From contig NZ_JAMQOQ010000001.1 of NCBI RefSeq assembly GCF_031624635.1, positions 992,001-1,056,000 of the forward strand: a stretch of 64,000 bases of DNA, given 5' to 3'. Below, one piece after another: positions 53,241 to 62,013 of the stretch. The stretch comes from Halogeometricum sp. S3BR5-2. Lineage in GTDB: Archaea > Halobacteriota > Halobacteria > Halobacteriales > Haloferacaceae. Position 1 is the stretch's first letter. Every line of letters starts with the position of its first letter. The notes under the pieces are model-generated. The model had not been told where the DNA came from and did no database searches. It saw nothing but the letters and a program-made list of their open reading frames with translations. Both the position numbers and the translations under genes were made by a program.

Positions 53241-54041
53241 ATGAAGTACAGCGGTTGGCCCGACAGCGGTGAACTCGTCGTCGGAAAAGTAGACGAGATA
53301 ACCGACTTCGGGGTCTTCGTCGACCTCGAAGAGTACGAAGACAAGCGCGGTCTCTGCCACATCAGCGAGGTCGCCAGCGGCTGGATCAAGAACGTCCGCG
53401 ACCACGTCCGCGAGGGACAGACGGTCGTCGCCAAGGTGCTCGAAGTCGACACCGGCTCCCAGCAGATCGACCTCTCCATCAAGGACGTCAACGAGCACCA
53501 GCGCAAGGAGAAAATCCAGGAGTGGAAGAACGAGCAGAAGGCCGACAAGTGGATGAGCATCGCGTTCGGCGACGACGTCTCCGACGAGGAGTACGGCGCC
53601 ATCGCGAACGCCGTCCTCGTGGAGTACGACACGCTCTACGACGGGTTCGAGCAGGCGGCCATCCACGGGAAGGAGGCGCTCGAAGACACCGACCTCGACG
53701 AGGACGAGGTCGCGGCCATCGTCGAGACGGCCCGGGACAACGTCTCGGTGCCGTACGTCAACGTCACCGGCTACGTCGACCTCCGGTGTCCGACCGGCGA
53801 CGGCGTCGACCACATCAAGGAGGCGCTGAAGGCGGCCGAGGGCGAGGACGCCCAGGAGGGCGAAACCCAACTGGAAGTCACCTACGTCGGCGCGCCCGAG
53901 TACCGCATCAAGGTTCGCGCGCCCGACTACAAGGCGGCCGAGACGGCCCTCGAAGACGCCGCGGGACGCGCCGAGGACTCCATCGTGACGGCCGGCGGAA
54001 CGGCGCTGTTCCACCGCGAGCGCAGCGAAGACGACGAGTAG
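53241..54041 (+). CDS. eif2a: Translation initiation factor aIF2 alpha subunit
   Basis: 266 residues. S1 RNA-binding domain at the start ([22 protein letters not shown]...[21 protein letters not shown]), central helical domain ([24 protein letters not shown]) and C-terminal alpha/beta domain ([23 protein letters not shown]). The subunit of the tRNA-Met initiator complex. ATG at 53241, 24 bases after S27e. Confidence 0.96.
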   Translation: MKYSGWPDSGELVVGKVDEITDFGVFVDLEEYEDKRGLCHISEVASGWIKNVRDHVREGQTVVAKVLEVDTGSQQIDLSIKDVNEHQRKEKIQEWKNEQKADKWMSIAFGDDVSDEEYGAIANAVLVEYDTLYDGFEQAAIHGKEALEDTDLDEDEVAAIVETARDNVSVPYVNVTGYVDLRCPTGDGVDHIKEALKAAEGEDAQEGETQLEVTYVGAPEYRIKVRAPDYKAAETALEDAAGRAEDSIVTAGGTALFHRERSEDDE

Positions 54042-54045
54042 CGCC

Positions 54046-54228
54046 GTGAAGTCCGACATCCGCGTCTGCGGCGAGTGGCGGGATGCTCACGACCGACCCG
54101 TCTACACCCTCGGCGAGACCTGTCCGGACTGCGGCGCCGACGCCGTCAACAGCGCCCCGGCCCCCTACAACCCCGAGGACCCGTACGGGGAGTACCGACG
54201 CGCTCTTAAACGCCGCGTCCGCGAATAG
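54046..54228 (+). CDS. nop10: H/ACA ribonucleoprotein Nop10
   Basis: 60 residues from a GTG. CGEWRDAHDRPVYTLGETCPDCG holds the small zinc-binding motif, and the C-terminal APAPYNPEDPYGEYRRALKRR binds Cbf5. A part of the pseudouridine-guiding H/ACA complex. Starts 4 bases after the eif2a stop. Confidence 0.95.
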   Translation: MKSDIRVCGEWRDAHDRPVYTLGETCPDCGADAVNSAPAPYNPEDPYGEYRRALKRRVRE

Positions 54229-54232
54229 GGGC

Positions 54233-54991
54233 ATGGAAGATATCGAAGTGGAGACGCTGGCAGACCCCGAGCTCCGCGACCCAGTACTGGTCGAGGGGCT
54301 CCCCGGCGTCGGGCACGTCGGGAAACTCGCCGTCGAACACCTTCTCGAAGAACTCGACAGCGAGCCCGTCAGATACGTGTACGCCGACGAGTTCCCGCCG
54401 CAGGTCACCCTCGAGGACAACGTCGCGCAGTTGGCCCGCGCGGAGTTCCACGCGGTCGACGCGGGCGAACGCGACCTGCTCGTCCTCACGGGCGACCACC
54501 AGGCGCAGTCGAACGAGGGCCACTACCACCTCACCGACGCCTTCCTCAACGTGGCCGAGGAGTTCGGCGTCGAGGAGGGGTACGCGCTCGGCGGCGTCCC
54601 GACGGGCGAACTCGTCGACGAACCGAGCGTCCTCGGCGCGGTCACCGACGCCGACGAGGTGGAGCGACTGGAGGACGCCGGCGTGGAGTTCCGCGAGGAC
54701 GAACCCGCGGGCGGCATCGTCGGCGTCAGCGGCCTCCTCCTCGGACTCGGCGAACGCCGCGGGCTCTCTGTCGCCTGCCTGATGGGCGAGACCAGCGGCT
54801 ACCTCGTCGACCCCCAGAGCGCGCAGGAGGTGCTCGAAGTGATGCAGGACGTCATCGGCTTCGAGGTGGGCTTCGAGTCGCTCGAAGAACGCGCCGAGGA
54901 GATGAAGGAAGTCGTCGGGAAGATACAGGAGATGCAGAACCAACAGCAGGGGCAGGCGATGAGCGACGACGACCTGCGCTACATCGGCTGA
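54233..54991 (+). CDS. PAC2-family proteasome-assembly-chaperone-like protein
   Basis: 252 residues. DPVLVEGLPGVGHVGKLAVEHLLEEL near 16, VLTGDHQAQSNEGHYHLTDAFLNVAEE near 80 and GIVGVSGLLLGLGERRGLSVACLMGETSGY near 160 are typical of the archaeal PAC2 group (COG2047). It may assist proteasome or protein folding; in this position it is the last gene of the operon, 4 bases after nop10. C-terminal helix has a Gln-rich stretch. ATG at 54233. Confidence 0.92.
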   Translation: MEDIEVETLADPELRDPVLVEGLPGVGHVGKLAVEHLLEELDSEPVRYVYADEFPPQVTLEDNVAQLARAEFHAVDAGERDLLVLTGDHQAQSNEGHYHLTDAFLNVAEEFGVEEGYALGGVPTGELVDEPSVLGAVTDADEVERLEDAGVEFREDEPAGGIVGVSGLLLGLGERRGLSVACLMGETSGYLVDPQSAQEVLEVMQDVIGFEVGFESLEERAEEMKEVVGKIQEMQNQQQGQAMSDDDLRYIG

Positions 54992-55097
54992 CGGCGGACG
55001 GCGGACGCGGCGGTTTCTCGTTTTGCGACGGACGGTCTTCCGCGCTCGAATCAGCGGCGGACGATAGCAACGAGCGACGACGGACGACGAACGACCC

Positions 55098-56015
55098 TCA
55101 GGCTTCGAGGATGTCGTCGTCCGCCGCGGGCGGAATCGCGAGCGACCCGTCGAACGACGTGACGGCGCGCCCGCCGACCCGCACCTCGTCGCCGACGCGG
55201 ACGCGGACGCGACCCGGTCGGTCGACGAAGTGTCCCTGCTCGAAGACCATCTCCTCGGGCAACTCGCCCTCGAAGGCGTCGACGTGGCGGAGGTAGGCGC
55301 CGCAGGCGCCGCTGGCGGTGCCCGTGACCGGGTCCTCGGGGATGCCGAGGCCGGGGGCGAACATCCGCCCGTGGAGCGTCGAGTCGGCGTCGAGGGCGTC
55401 GAACGTGAACGCGTAGACGCCGGCGGCGTCGTACTCGTCGGCAAGCGCCTCCAGGGCCGCGAAGTCCGGGGCCGCACCGCCGAGGCGTTCGAGGAAGTTC
55501 ACGGGGACGACGAGGTAGGGCAGGCCCGTCGAGGCGACGGCCGCGGGGAGGTCCGCCCCGACGTCCCGGAGGGCCGCGGGGTCGATGCCGAGCGCCTCGC
55601 CCGCGCGGTCGTAGTCGAGGTCGACCGTCTCGACGGTCGGCGCGTCCTGCGTCATCCAGACCGTGCCGTCCTCGGCTATCTCCACGTCGAGGACGCCAAC
55701 GTTCGTCTCGACGGTGTGCGTTCCGGCGTCGACGACGCCGTCCTCGTGGAGGTGCGCGTGCGCGGCCACGGTGGCGTGACCGCAGAGGTCCACCTCGCGC
55801 GTCGGCGTGAAGAATCGGAGGCGCCGGTCGGCGTTCTCGGCGGGCAGGACGAACGCCGTCTCGCTGACGGCGAGTTCGCGGGCGACCGCCCGCATCTGCG
55901 AGTCGTCGAGGTCGGGGTCGGGGTCGGAATCCCTGCCGGGAACGACGCCGGCGGCGTTACCCGAGAGCGGTTCGGTCGCGAAGGCGTCGACGAGGAGCGC
56001 GCGGCGCGTCTGCAT
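55098..56015 (-). CDS. PhzF-family isomerase-like protein
   Basis: 305 residues. LVDAFATEPLSGNAAGVV at the start, AVSETAFVLPAE near 49 (catalytic Glu), LCGHATVAAHAHLHED near 77 and GIPEDPVTGTASGACGAYL near 225 are the classic PhzF diaminopimelate-epimerase-like pattern. Substrate unknown; no phenazine genes here. ATG at 56015. Downstream of the PAC2 gene on the opposite strand. Confidence 0.92.
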   Translation of the reverse strand: MQTRRALLVDAFATEPLSGNAAGVVPGRDSDPDPDLDDSQMRAVARELAVSETAFVLPAENADRRLRFFTPTREVDLCGHATVAAHAHLHEDGVVDAGTHTVETNVGVLDVEIAEDGTVWMTQDAPTVETVDLDYDRAGEALGIDPAALRDVGADLPAAVASTGLPYLVVPVNFLERLGGAAPDFAALEALADEYDAAGVYAFTFDALDADSTLHGRMFAPGLGIPEDPVTGTASGACGAYLRHVDAFEGELPEEMVFEQGHFVDRPGRVRVRVGDEVRVGGRAVTSFDGSLAIPPAADDDILEA

Positions 56016-56072
56016 GCGTCTTCCGACGGCGCTCGCCGGTAAGAATCCCGGCGGTCGCGGACGGCCCGGAGG

Positions 56073-56231
56073 TTACTCGCTGACGGCGTTCGAACGCGAC
56101 GCCGCCGCGCCGTCCATCACCTCGCGCATGTTCATGCACGAGGGGCACCCGAACACCTCGTCGTCGCTGTCGCCGAAGACGCGGACGAAATCGCGGGTCA
56201 CGAACCCGTCGCAGTTGTTGCACGTGTACAT
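56073..56231 (-). CDS. Small zinc-finger protein, 52 aa (probably DUF7563)
   Basis: MYTCNNCDGFVTRDFVRVFG...FGCPSCMNM carries two CxxC pairs (C4, C7, C29, C32), a minimal zinc ribbon, and a basic/polar C-terminal tail. ATG at 56231. A TATA-like agttttatac on the minus strand lies near 56271-56280, so the mRNA leader is short. Likely a DNA- or protein-binding helper. Confidence 0.85.
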   Translation of the reverse strand: MYTCNNCDGFVTRDFVRVFGDSDDEVFGCPSCMNMREVMDGAAASRSNAVSE

Positions 56232-56270
56232 CGAAGCTCACCTTGTTACATGTTGCCATACAGCAAGGAG

Positions 56271-56280
56271 GTATAAAACT
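56271..56280 (-). promoter_or_regulatory. TATA box of the small zinc-finger gene
   Basis: agttttatac on the minus strand, centred about 45 bases before the ATG at 56231, predicting a leader of roughly 20 bases. Downstream of it ccttg...caagg flanks the leader region. Confidence 0.5.
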
Positions 56281-56412
56281 ATGTGCCCGGTATCCGACGC
56301 GTTAGGCGGTTCCGTCCCCGTCCTCGGCGACGGCGCGGCGGGGACGACCGCGCGACGAGACGAACACGTTAAAGGTGTCTACGACCCGTTCACGAAGTGG
56401 TGAACGAAGCCC

Positions 56413-57126
56413 ATGAGCGACCTCCCCGACGAGTTTAACTGCACTATCACGAACTGGGAGTACATCTACGGTCGCTGTCGCGACGTGAGCGACCAGGTGA
56501 AAGCCGCCGAGTTCGACCCGGACGTGGTGGTCGCACTCGCGCGCGGCGGCTGGTTCGCCGGCCGCTGTATCTGCGACTTCCTCGGGCTGGACGACCTGAC
56601 GAGCCTGAAGATGGAACACTACGTCGGGACGGCCCAGAAGTCGAACGAACCCGAGGTGCGCTACCCGATGCCCGAGGGGAGCGTCGAGGGCAAGGACGTG
56701 CTCATCATCGACGACATCGCCGACACCGGCGGCTCCATCGAGCGCGCCTACGAGTACGTGACCGAACGCGACGCCGGCGAGGTACAGACGGCGACGCTGC
56801 AACTCCTCCAGACGAGCGAGTTCGAACCCGACTTCGTCGGCGAACGCCTCGAGGAGTGGACGTGGGTCGTCTACCCGTGGAACTTCATCGAGGACATGAT
56901 AGACCTCACGACGGGGGTCATGGAGAAGGCCGACGAGGAGACGTTCGAGGCGGAGGACCTGCGGCACTACCTCGCGGAGTACCACAGCGTCGACCGCATC
57001 GAGATGGAGATAGCCCAACCAGGCCGGATGCCGGAGGTGCTCTCGGAGATGGAGCGCCGCGGCTACGTCGAGTCCGCCGACGGCGACGCGTGGCGACTAC
57101 TGGAGAACGAAGGCGTCGGGGCGTAG
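56413..57126 (+). CDS. Phosphoribosyltransferase family protein
   Basis: 237 residues. The PRPP loop VLIIDDIADTGGSIERAY near 96, and VVALARGGWFAGRCICDFLG near 38 with EHYVGT following, mark a type I PRTase, possibly of hypoxanthine/xanthine type. A C-terminal helical winged-helix-like segment (LRHYLAEYHSVDRIEMEIAQPGRMPEVL) extends it beyond the minimal fold. ATG at 56413. Base specificity unknown. Confidence 0.9.
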   Translation: MSDLPDEFNCTITNWEYIYGRCRDVSDQVKAAEFDPDVVVALARGGWFAGRCICDFLGLDDLTSLKMEHYVGTAQKSNEPEVRYPMPEGSVEGKDVLIIDDIADTGGSIERAYEYVTERDAGEVQTATLQLLQTSEFEPDFVGERLEEWTWVVYPWNFIEDMIDLTTGVMEKADEETFEAEDLRHYLAEYHSVDRIEMEIAQPGRMPEVLSEMERRGYVESADGDAWRLLENEGVGA

Positions 57127-57332
57127 TCCGGGGAGCGCCGCCGCGCGGGACGGTCGCTTCCGTCCTCGTCATGCTCCTGTTCTTCGACCGGATGGCGCGA
57201 CTGTACGAGGAGTCGGCGTGAGCGCCGCACCGCTCCACACCGCTCGCACCGAGCGTGTATCAGGGTCCTTCACGACGCGGTAAGCCGCGCCGTCTCCGAA
57301 GCCCTTGACCCGGTCGCTCGTGAGACGCGAAC

Positions 57333-58289
57333 GTGCCATCACTGCTGTCTATCTTCGCGACGGCCATCCTCCCCATCCTCGCCGTCGGCGCCGTCGGTTT
57401 CGTCCTCGGCCGGACGAAGGACGTCGACACCGCCCCGCTGAACACCGTCGTCGTCTACGTCCTCGCGCCCGCGCTGGTCTTTCACAGTCTGGCGACGACG
57501 ACGCTGGCGGGGTCGACGCTGCTCGAAGTCGTCGCCGTCGTCACCGCCTACCACCTCGTCATGATACTGGTCGCGGAGGGCGTCGGCCGCGCCCTCGGCG
57601 AACGGGACCCCCTCCTGAGTTCGCTCGTGCTCGTCTCGGCGTTCTCGAACTCCGGCAACTACGGCATCCCCGTCTCGAACTTCGCGTTCGGGGAGACGGG
57701 TCGGGCGACGGCCGTCGTCTTCCTCTCGGTGCAGAGCATCCTCATCTACACGCTCGGCGTCTTCATCGCCTCGCGCGGCGGCGGGTCGGGCGGGCTCTCC
57801 GGTCTGAAGCACGTCTTTCGAATCCCGCTCGTCTACGCCGTCCTCGCCGCCCTCCTCGCCCGCGCCCTCGGCGTCGTTCCCCCCGCGGACTCGACGACGA
57901 TGGAGACGCTCCAACTCGTCGGGGACTCCTCTATCCCCCTCATGCTTCTCATCGTCGGCGTCCAACTCGCCCGAACGGACGTGGGCGCGACGCTCCGCAC
58001 CGTCGGCGTGGTGACGACGCTGAAGATGGCCGTCGCGCCCGTCGTCGGCCTCGCTCTCGTCCTCGTCGTCGGCATCGCCGACCCGACGGTGGCGAAGACC
58101 ATCGTCCTCGAAACCGCGATGCCGGCCGCCGTCACCCCTCTCATCCTCGTCGCGGAGTTCTCCGAGGGGACGGTCCGGGGCGTCTCCGTCGCGGAGTTCG
58201 TCTCCACCGCCGTGTTCGTGACGACGCTGGTCAGCGTCCCGGTGCTCACGGGCGTCATCGCCCTCCTGGAGTCGGGGCTGCTGTTCTGA
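57333..58289 (+). CDS. AEC-family auxin-efflux-like transporter
   Basis: 318 residues from a GTG, about ten helices. LSSLVLVSAFSNSGNYGIPVSNFAFGETG near 90 (conserved N-x-G-x-xG) and METLQLVGDSSIPLMLLIVGVQLA near 190 are the AEC marks. It may export organic acids or a hydrophobic compound. It is followed by mtnP after 42 bases, so the two may be one transcript. Confidence 0.88.
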   Translation: MPSLLSIFATAILPILAVGAVGFVLGRTKDVDTAPLNTVVVYVLAPALVFHSLATTTLAGSTLLEVVAVVTAYHLVMILVAEGVGRALGERDPLLSSLVLVSAFSNSGNYGIPVSNFAFGETGRATAVVFLSVQSILIYTLGVFIASRGGGSGGLSGLKHVFRIPLVYAVLAALLARALGVVPPADSTTMETLQLVGDSSIPLMLLIVGVQLARTDVGATLRTVGVVTTLKMAVAPVVGLALVLVVGIADPTVAKTIVLETAMPAAVTPLILVAEFSEGTVRGVSVAEFVSTAVFVTTLVSVPVLTGVIALLESGLLF

Positions 58290-58331
58290 GAGATAACCAC
58301 GCTTTAGCCCCCGCCCCGCGAGGGAGGACGT

Positions 58332-59192
58332 ATGAAAATCGGCTTCGTCGGCGGAAGCGGCATCTACGACGCCCTGCCCCTGAAGGACACGCGCACCGTC
58401 GAGGTGGAGACGCCGTACGGCGACCCCTCGGCGCCCCTCACCGTCGGCGAGTTCGGCGACACCGGCCGGGAAGTCGTCTTCGTCCCGCGTCACGGGCCGA
58501 AACACCAGCGCTCGCCGACGACGCTGCCGTACCGCGCGAACGTCTACGCGCTGAAAGAACAGGGCGTCACGCACGTCCTCGCCTCGAACGCCGTCGGCAG
58601 TCTCCGCGAGGACCTGCCGCCGCAGACGCTCGTGATTCCCGACCAGATATACGACCGCACGAAGCACCGCGACCTGACGTTCTTCGACGAGGGCGTCGTC
58701 GTCCACCAACCGTTCGCCGACCCCTACTGCGCGGAACTGAACGAGATACTCGCCGACGCCGCCGAGGAGGCCACCGACGCGAAGGTGGTCCGCGGCGGCA
58801 CCTACGTCTGCATCGAGGGGCCGCAGTACTCCACGCGCGCCGAGAGCGAGTTCTACCGCGAACAGGGGTGGGACGTCGTCGGGATGACGACGATTCCGGA
58901 GGCGAAACTCGCCCGCGAGGCGGAGATGGCGTATGCCACCGTCACGGGCGTCACCGACTACGATGTCTGGAAGGAGGACAGCGAGGTGACGCTCCAAGAG
59001 GTGCTGAAGAACGCCGAGAGGAACGAGACGGCCATCAAAGAGACCGTCGAGGCCGCAATCGAGGCCATCCCCGACGACCACGAGTGCCCGTGTCACTCCT
59101 CGCTCGAAGGGACCGTCAACACGCCCGACGACGCCATCCCCGCGGACGTGAAGTCCGACCTCTCTCCGCTCATCGGCGAGTACGTCGAGTAA
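58332..59192 (+). CDS. mtnP: S-methyl-5'-thioadenosine phosphorylase
   Basis: 286 residues. KIGFVGGSGIYDALPL at the start, FVPRHGPKHQRSPTTLPYRANVYALK near 55, CIEGPQYSTRAESEFYRE near 157 and GMTTIPEAKLAREAEMAYATV near 182 match MTAP, which cleaves methylthioadenosine with phosphate for methionine salvage. ATG at 58332. The C terminus bears CPCHSSLEG, an unusual small Cys pair. Confidence 0.95.
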   Translation: MKIGFVGGSGIYDALPLKDTRTVEVETPYGDPSAPLTVGEFGDTGREVVFVPRHGPKHQRSPTTLPYRANVYALKEQGVTHVLASNAVGSLREDLPPQTLVIPDQIYDRTKHRDLTFFDEGVVVHQPFADPYCAELNEILADAAEEATDAKVVRGGTYVCIEGPQYSTRAESEFYREQGWDVVGMTTIPEAKLAREAEMAYATVTGVTDYDVWKEDSEVTLQEVLKNAERNETAIKETVEAAIEAIPDDHECPCHSSLEGTVNTPDDAIPADVKSDLSPLIGEYVE

Positions 59193-59235
59193 ACTCTCGC
59201 ATCCCTCCCGACGAGTCGAAACCGCTTTACGTCTG

Positions 59236-59251
59236 TTTAGGCCTACCTAAA
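59236..59251. promoter_or_regulatory. Iron-box-like operator before the binding lipoprotein gene
   Basis: TTTAGG-CCTA-CCTAAA, an inverted repeat that ends 5 bases before the ATG at 59257. It resembles TTAGG...CCTAA operators for DtxR/Idr-type metal repressors. It sits at the expected initiation point of a near-leaderless mRNA, where a bound repressor would block transcription; a TATA-like ctttac is about 10 bases upstream. Confidence 0.6.
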
Positions 59252-59256
59252 GCAAG

Positions 59257-60501
59257 ATGGCAGACGAACCTACGCGGAGGACGTATCTGAAGCGGACGGG
59301 AGCGCTCGTCGCGGCGGGACTGGTCGCCGGGTGTTCCGGCGACTCGGGCGGCGCGACGGGGACGGAACCGTCGGAGTCGACGGAGGCGACGACCGATTCA
59401 GCGACGGCCGATTCAGCGACGACCGAGGCCGAAGGGACGGAGGCGTCGGCGGAGGGAAGCTACACGGCCGAACTCTCGCCGGTCGGGGAGGTCACGCTCG
59501 AATCGCCGCCGGAGAACGTGTTCACCCACTTCCCCTGGTTCCCCGACATGGCCAGCGCACTCGGGAAGGGCGGAACGGTCAACAGCCTCTGGTGGGACGG
59601 AACCGTCGCGGGGCTGCGATACTTCACCGCCGGGTTCGACGACTTCGAAATCGAGTGGGCGGACGCGGCGACGGACTACGGCTTCGCGAAGGAGCGCCTG
59701 TACGAACTCGACAGCGACCTCCACCTCGTGGACCCGGCGTGGGTGACGACGCAGGACAACTGGACGCGCGACGACATCGACGAAATCGCGAGCAACGTCG
59801 GACCGTGGCTCGGCAACTACTACAGCGGCTACCACGCGACGCCCCCCGAGGGGTGGGCCGACCAGTACGAGTACTACACGCTGTGGGAACTGTTCGACCG
59901 CGTCGCGAGCCTGTACGGCGAGCGAGAGCGGTACGAGGCGCTCGCGTCCGTCCACGACGACCTGCTCGGAACTATCGAAGACGGACTGCCGGCGGAGTCG
60001 GAGCGCCCGAGCGTCGCGTACCTCTCCATCTCCGAGGACCTCTCCTCGATCTATCGGCTCCGGTTGAACGCCCCCGGCTACTGGAACTCTCACACCCGCC
60101 CGCTCGGCGCGACCGACGCCTTCGGCGGCGAGGAGTTCTCGGGGCCGTTCGCCGAAATCGACATGGAGGCACTCGTGGAGGCCGACCCGGACGTCATCCT
60201 CGCCCTGTGGACGGTCACGGAGACGTTCGACTTCGGAACGCTGAAACAGAACCTCCGGGACGACCCCGTCGGGCGGGAGATAGCCGCCGTCGGTAACGGT
60301 CGGGTGTATCCGCAGGGGACGCGCTGGCAGGGGCCGCTGATGAACCTCTTCCAACTGGAGATGACCGCGAAGGAACTCTACCCCGAGCAGTTCGGCCAGT
60401 GGCCCGAGTACGAGAACGGCGACACGTATCCGGAGTTCGGCGCCGAGGAGCAACTGTTCGACCACGGACGGGTCGAGGAGATTCTCGCCGGCGACGTCTG
60501 A
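59257..60501 (+). CDS. Iron-siderophore/cobalamin-type ABC substrate-binding lipoprotein
   Basis: 414 residues. Tat-type signal RRTYLKRTGALVAAGLVAGCSG with a lipobox cysteine near residue 26, then a low-complexity Ser/Thr/Ala/Glu linker. The mature part follows the periplasmic-binding FecB/BtuF fold (VFTHFPWFPDMASALG, AFGGEEFSGPFAEIDMEALVEADPDVILAL, a late GNGRVYPQG). The iron box upstream points to iron. No permease or ATPase gene is in the window next to it. ATG at 59257. Confidence 0.9.
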   Translation: MADEPTRRTYLKRTGALVAAGLVAGCSGDSGGATGTEPSESTEATTDSATADSATTEAEGTEASAEGSYTAELSPVGEVTLESPPENVFTHFPWFPDMASALGKGGTVNSLWWDGTVAGLRYFTAGFDDFEIEWADAATDYGFAKERLYELDSDLHLVDPAWVTTQDNWTRDDIDEIASNVGPWLGNYYSGYHATPPEGWADQYEYYTLWELFDRVASLYGERERYEALASVHDDLLGTIEDGLPAESERPSVAYLSISEDLSSIYRLRLNAPGYWNSHTRPLGATDAFGGEEFSGPFAEIDMEALVEADPDVILALWTVTETFDFGTLKQNLRDDPVGREIAAVGNGRVYPQGTRWQGPLMNLFQLEMTAKELYPEQFGQWPEYENGDTYPEFGAEEQLFDHGRVEEILAGDV

Positions 60502-60541
60502 CCGCGCTCTCGGCCTCGTCGCGGTCAGCGGCGACCCGCAG

Positions 60542-61013
60542 TCAGTTCCGCTCTCGTTCGAGGGCGCGGTCCACCGCCGCGGCCGACGCCGACCCGCCGT
60601 CGCCGCTCTCGACGGCGTGACAGTCCCCGCAGTACCAGTTCTCTCCCTCCTCGACGGTCGTCAGCGGAACGCCCGCGACGACGAACTGCTCCGTAGCGCC
60701 GGCAGACGCCCCCTTCGTCCCCGCCGCCGCAGACCGTACACGACGTGACCTGCGCCGGGAGCGTTTCGACGCTCCGAACGGACCCGAACTCGGTCGGCGA
60801 GTAGGCGACGTAGCCCGCGAGATAGCAGTGCATCCAGAGTATCGGAAAGAACGCGAGCGTGGCGGCGATGGCGGCGACGCCCGTACCGACGGGAACGCCT
60901 ACGGTCACGGAGAGCAGGACGCCCGCGAGGAGGGCGAACAGCGCCGACGTGAGCAGGGAGACGGCGACGGTGACTCTGCGAAGGGTGCCGGAGAGGAGGG
61001 TCCGTGGAGGCAC
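60542..61013 (-). pseudogene. Frameshifted membrane protein with C-terminal zinc ribbon
   Basis: From GTG 61013 two helices (LLTSALFALLAGVLLSVTVG and VAAIAATLAFFPILWMHCYL) lead to QVTSCTVCGG, then the frame breaks at a G4 tract (60719-60722). In the frame one base on, the protein resumes with EQFVVAGVPLTTVEEGENWY and then CGDCHAVES, ending ALERERN. The two CxxC pairs form a zinc ribbon only if the frame is repaired. The 472-base span fits one extra base. Either a real frameshift or a sequence error. Confidence 0.75.
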
Positions 61014-61062
61014 GGACGCGGGTACGACGGCGGCACTGAAAACAGTCGCTCTCTTCGGCGGT

Positions 61063-62013
61063 TCAGTCCGCTATCGCGTCGGGCGCCTCGTCGTCCGCGT
61101 CCCTCTCCGCCTCGGCGTCGCCCTCTCCCTCGTCCTCGACGCTCGCCGGGTCCCGCACCCACAGGTCGCCGAACAGGTCGTCCTGCTGGAGGCGGACGGT
61201 GCCGCGGTGCGAGAGGAACAGAAGCGAGAGGTACGTCGTCACCGGCGTCTCCGCGGCGGTTCGAATCTCCGCGTACAGCACCTCTTCGCGCCCTTTCTCG
61301 TACTGCTCGCGCAGGGCCGACTCGACGGCGGCGATGGAGGACTCGATGTCCTCGGTGTGGGCGGTGCCGGTCACGTCCGCGGCGGTGGGTTCGTCGTCCG
61401 CGCGGAAGTCGTCGGCCGACCGGTAATCGAGCGTCTGCGTCCCGCGACTGTACCCGCGCGGCGAGTCGGAGGTGTCGTACTCGCGGCGGCGCTTCCACCA
61501 CGACTCGCGTTCGGCCTCGCGGAGTTCGCGGACGAGTTCGTCCAGCGTCTCCGGCGACCCGCGGGCCTGCTTTCGCTCCAGCCTCCGATCCATCTCGGCT
61601 TCGAGGGCGTCGACGGGGTCGAACCCGGACTCCGCTCCGGGCGCGCCGTCCTCGCCGCCGGCCATCTCGCCGCCGTTCTCCAGGGCCACCTCCCACGGTT
61701 CGAGTTCGGGTTCGTCGTCCTCGGCGTCGGGTTCGAGGAGGGCGTCGGACTTCATCCGCAGGAGGACGGAGGCGTAGAACAGCGCCCGACCCGAGGTCCG
61801 TAGGTCCGTCGCGTCGAGGCGCGCGAGGAAGGCGTCCGTCACGTCCACCACGTCGATGTCCCACGGGTCTATCTCGCCCTCCTCCGCGAGCTGCACGAGG
61901 AGTTCGACCGGTTCGACCTCGTCGTCGTCCGCGTCCGTCTCCGCGTCGACGTCGACGCCGTCGGGCACGACGGACTCCCGCGGCGGCGCGGCGGGGCCGA
62001 CGTCCTCAGTCAT
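61063..62013 (-). CDS. scpA: Segregation and condensation protein ScpA
   Basis: 316 residues. The kleisin N-terminal domain (PVELLVQLAEEGEIDPWDIDVVDVTDAFLARLDATDLRTSGRALFYASVLLRMKSDAL) is followed by a low-complexity acidic middle and a C-terminal winged-helix (YEKGREEVLYAEIRTAAETPVTTYLSLLFLSHRGTVRLQQDDLFGDL). It links SMC heads. The ATG at 62013 overlaps the smc stop by 8 bases, so both are translated together. Confidence 0.95.
   Translation of the reverse strand: MTEDVGPAAPPRESVVPDGVDVDAETDADDDEVEPVELLVQLAEEGEIDPWDIDVVDVTDAFLARLDATDLRTSGRALFYASVLLRMKSDALLEPDAEDDEPELEPWEVALENGGEMAGGEDGAPGAESGFDPVDALEAEMDRRLERKQARGSPETLDELVRELREAERESWWKRRREYDTSDSPRGYSRGTQTLDYRSADDFRADDEPTAADVTGTAHTEDIESSIAAVESALREQYEKGREEVLYAEIRTAAETPVTTYLSLLFLSHRGTVRLQQDDLFGDLWVRDPASVEDEGEGDAEAERDADDEAPDAIAD

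Noticed and set aside
57169-57221. Short frame MLLFFDRMARLYEESA between the phosphoribosyltransferase and AEC genes
   Set aside because: Too short, with no promoter or family match; left unannotated.
57305-59290. A 661-codon plus-strand frame across the AEC and mtnP genes
   Set aside because: Arg-rich shadow in a different frame from the two recognised enzymes.
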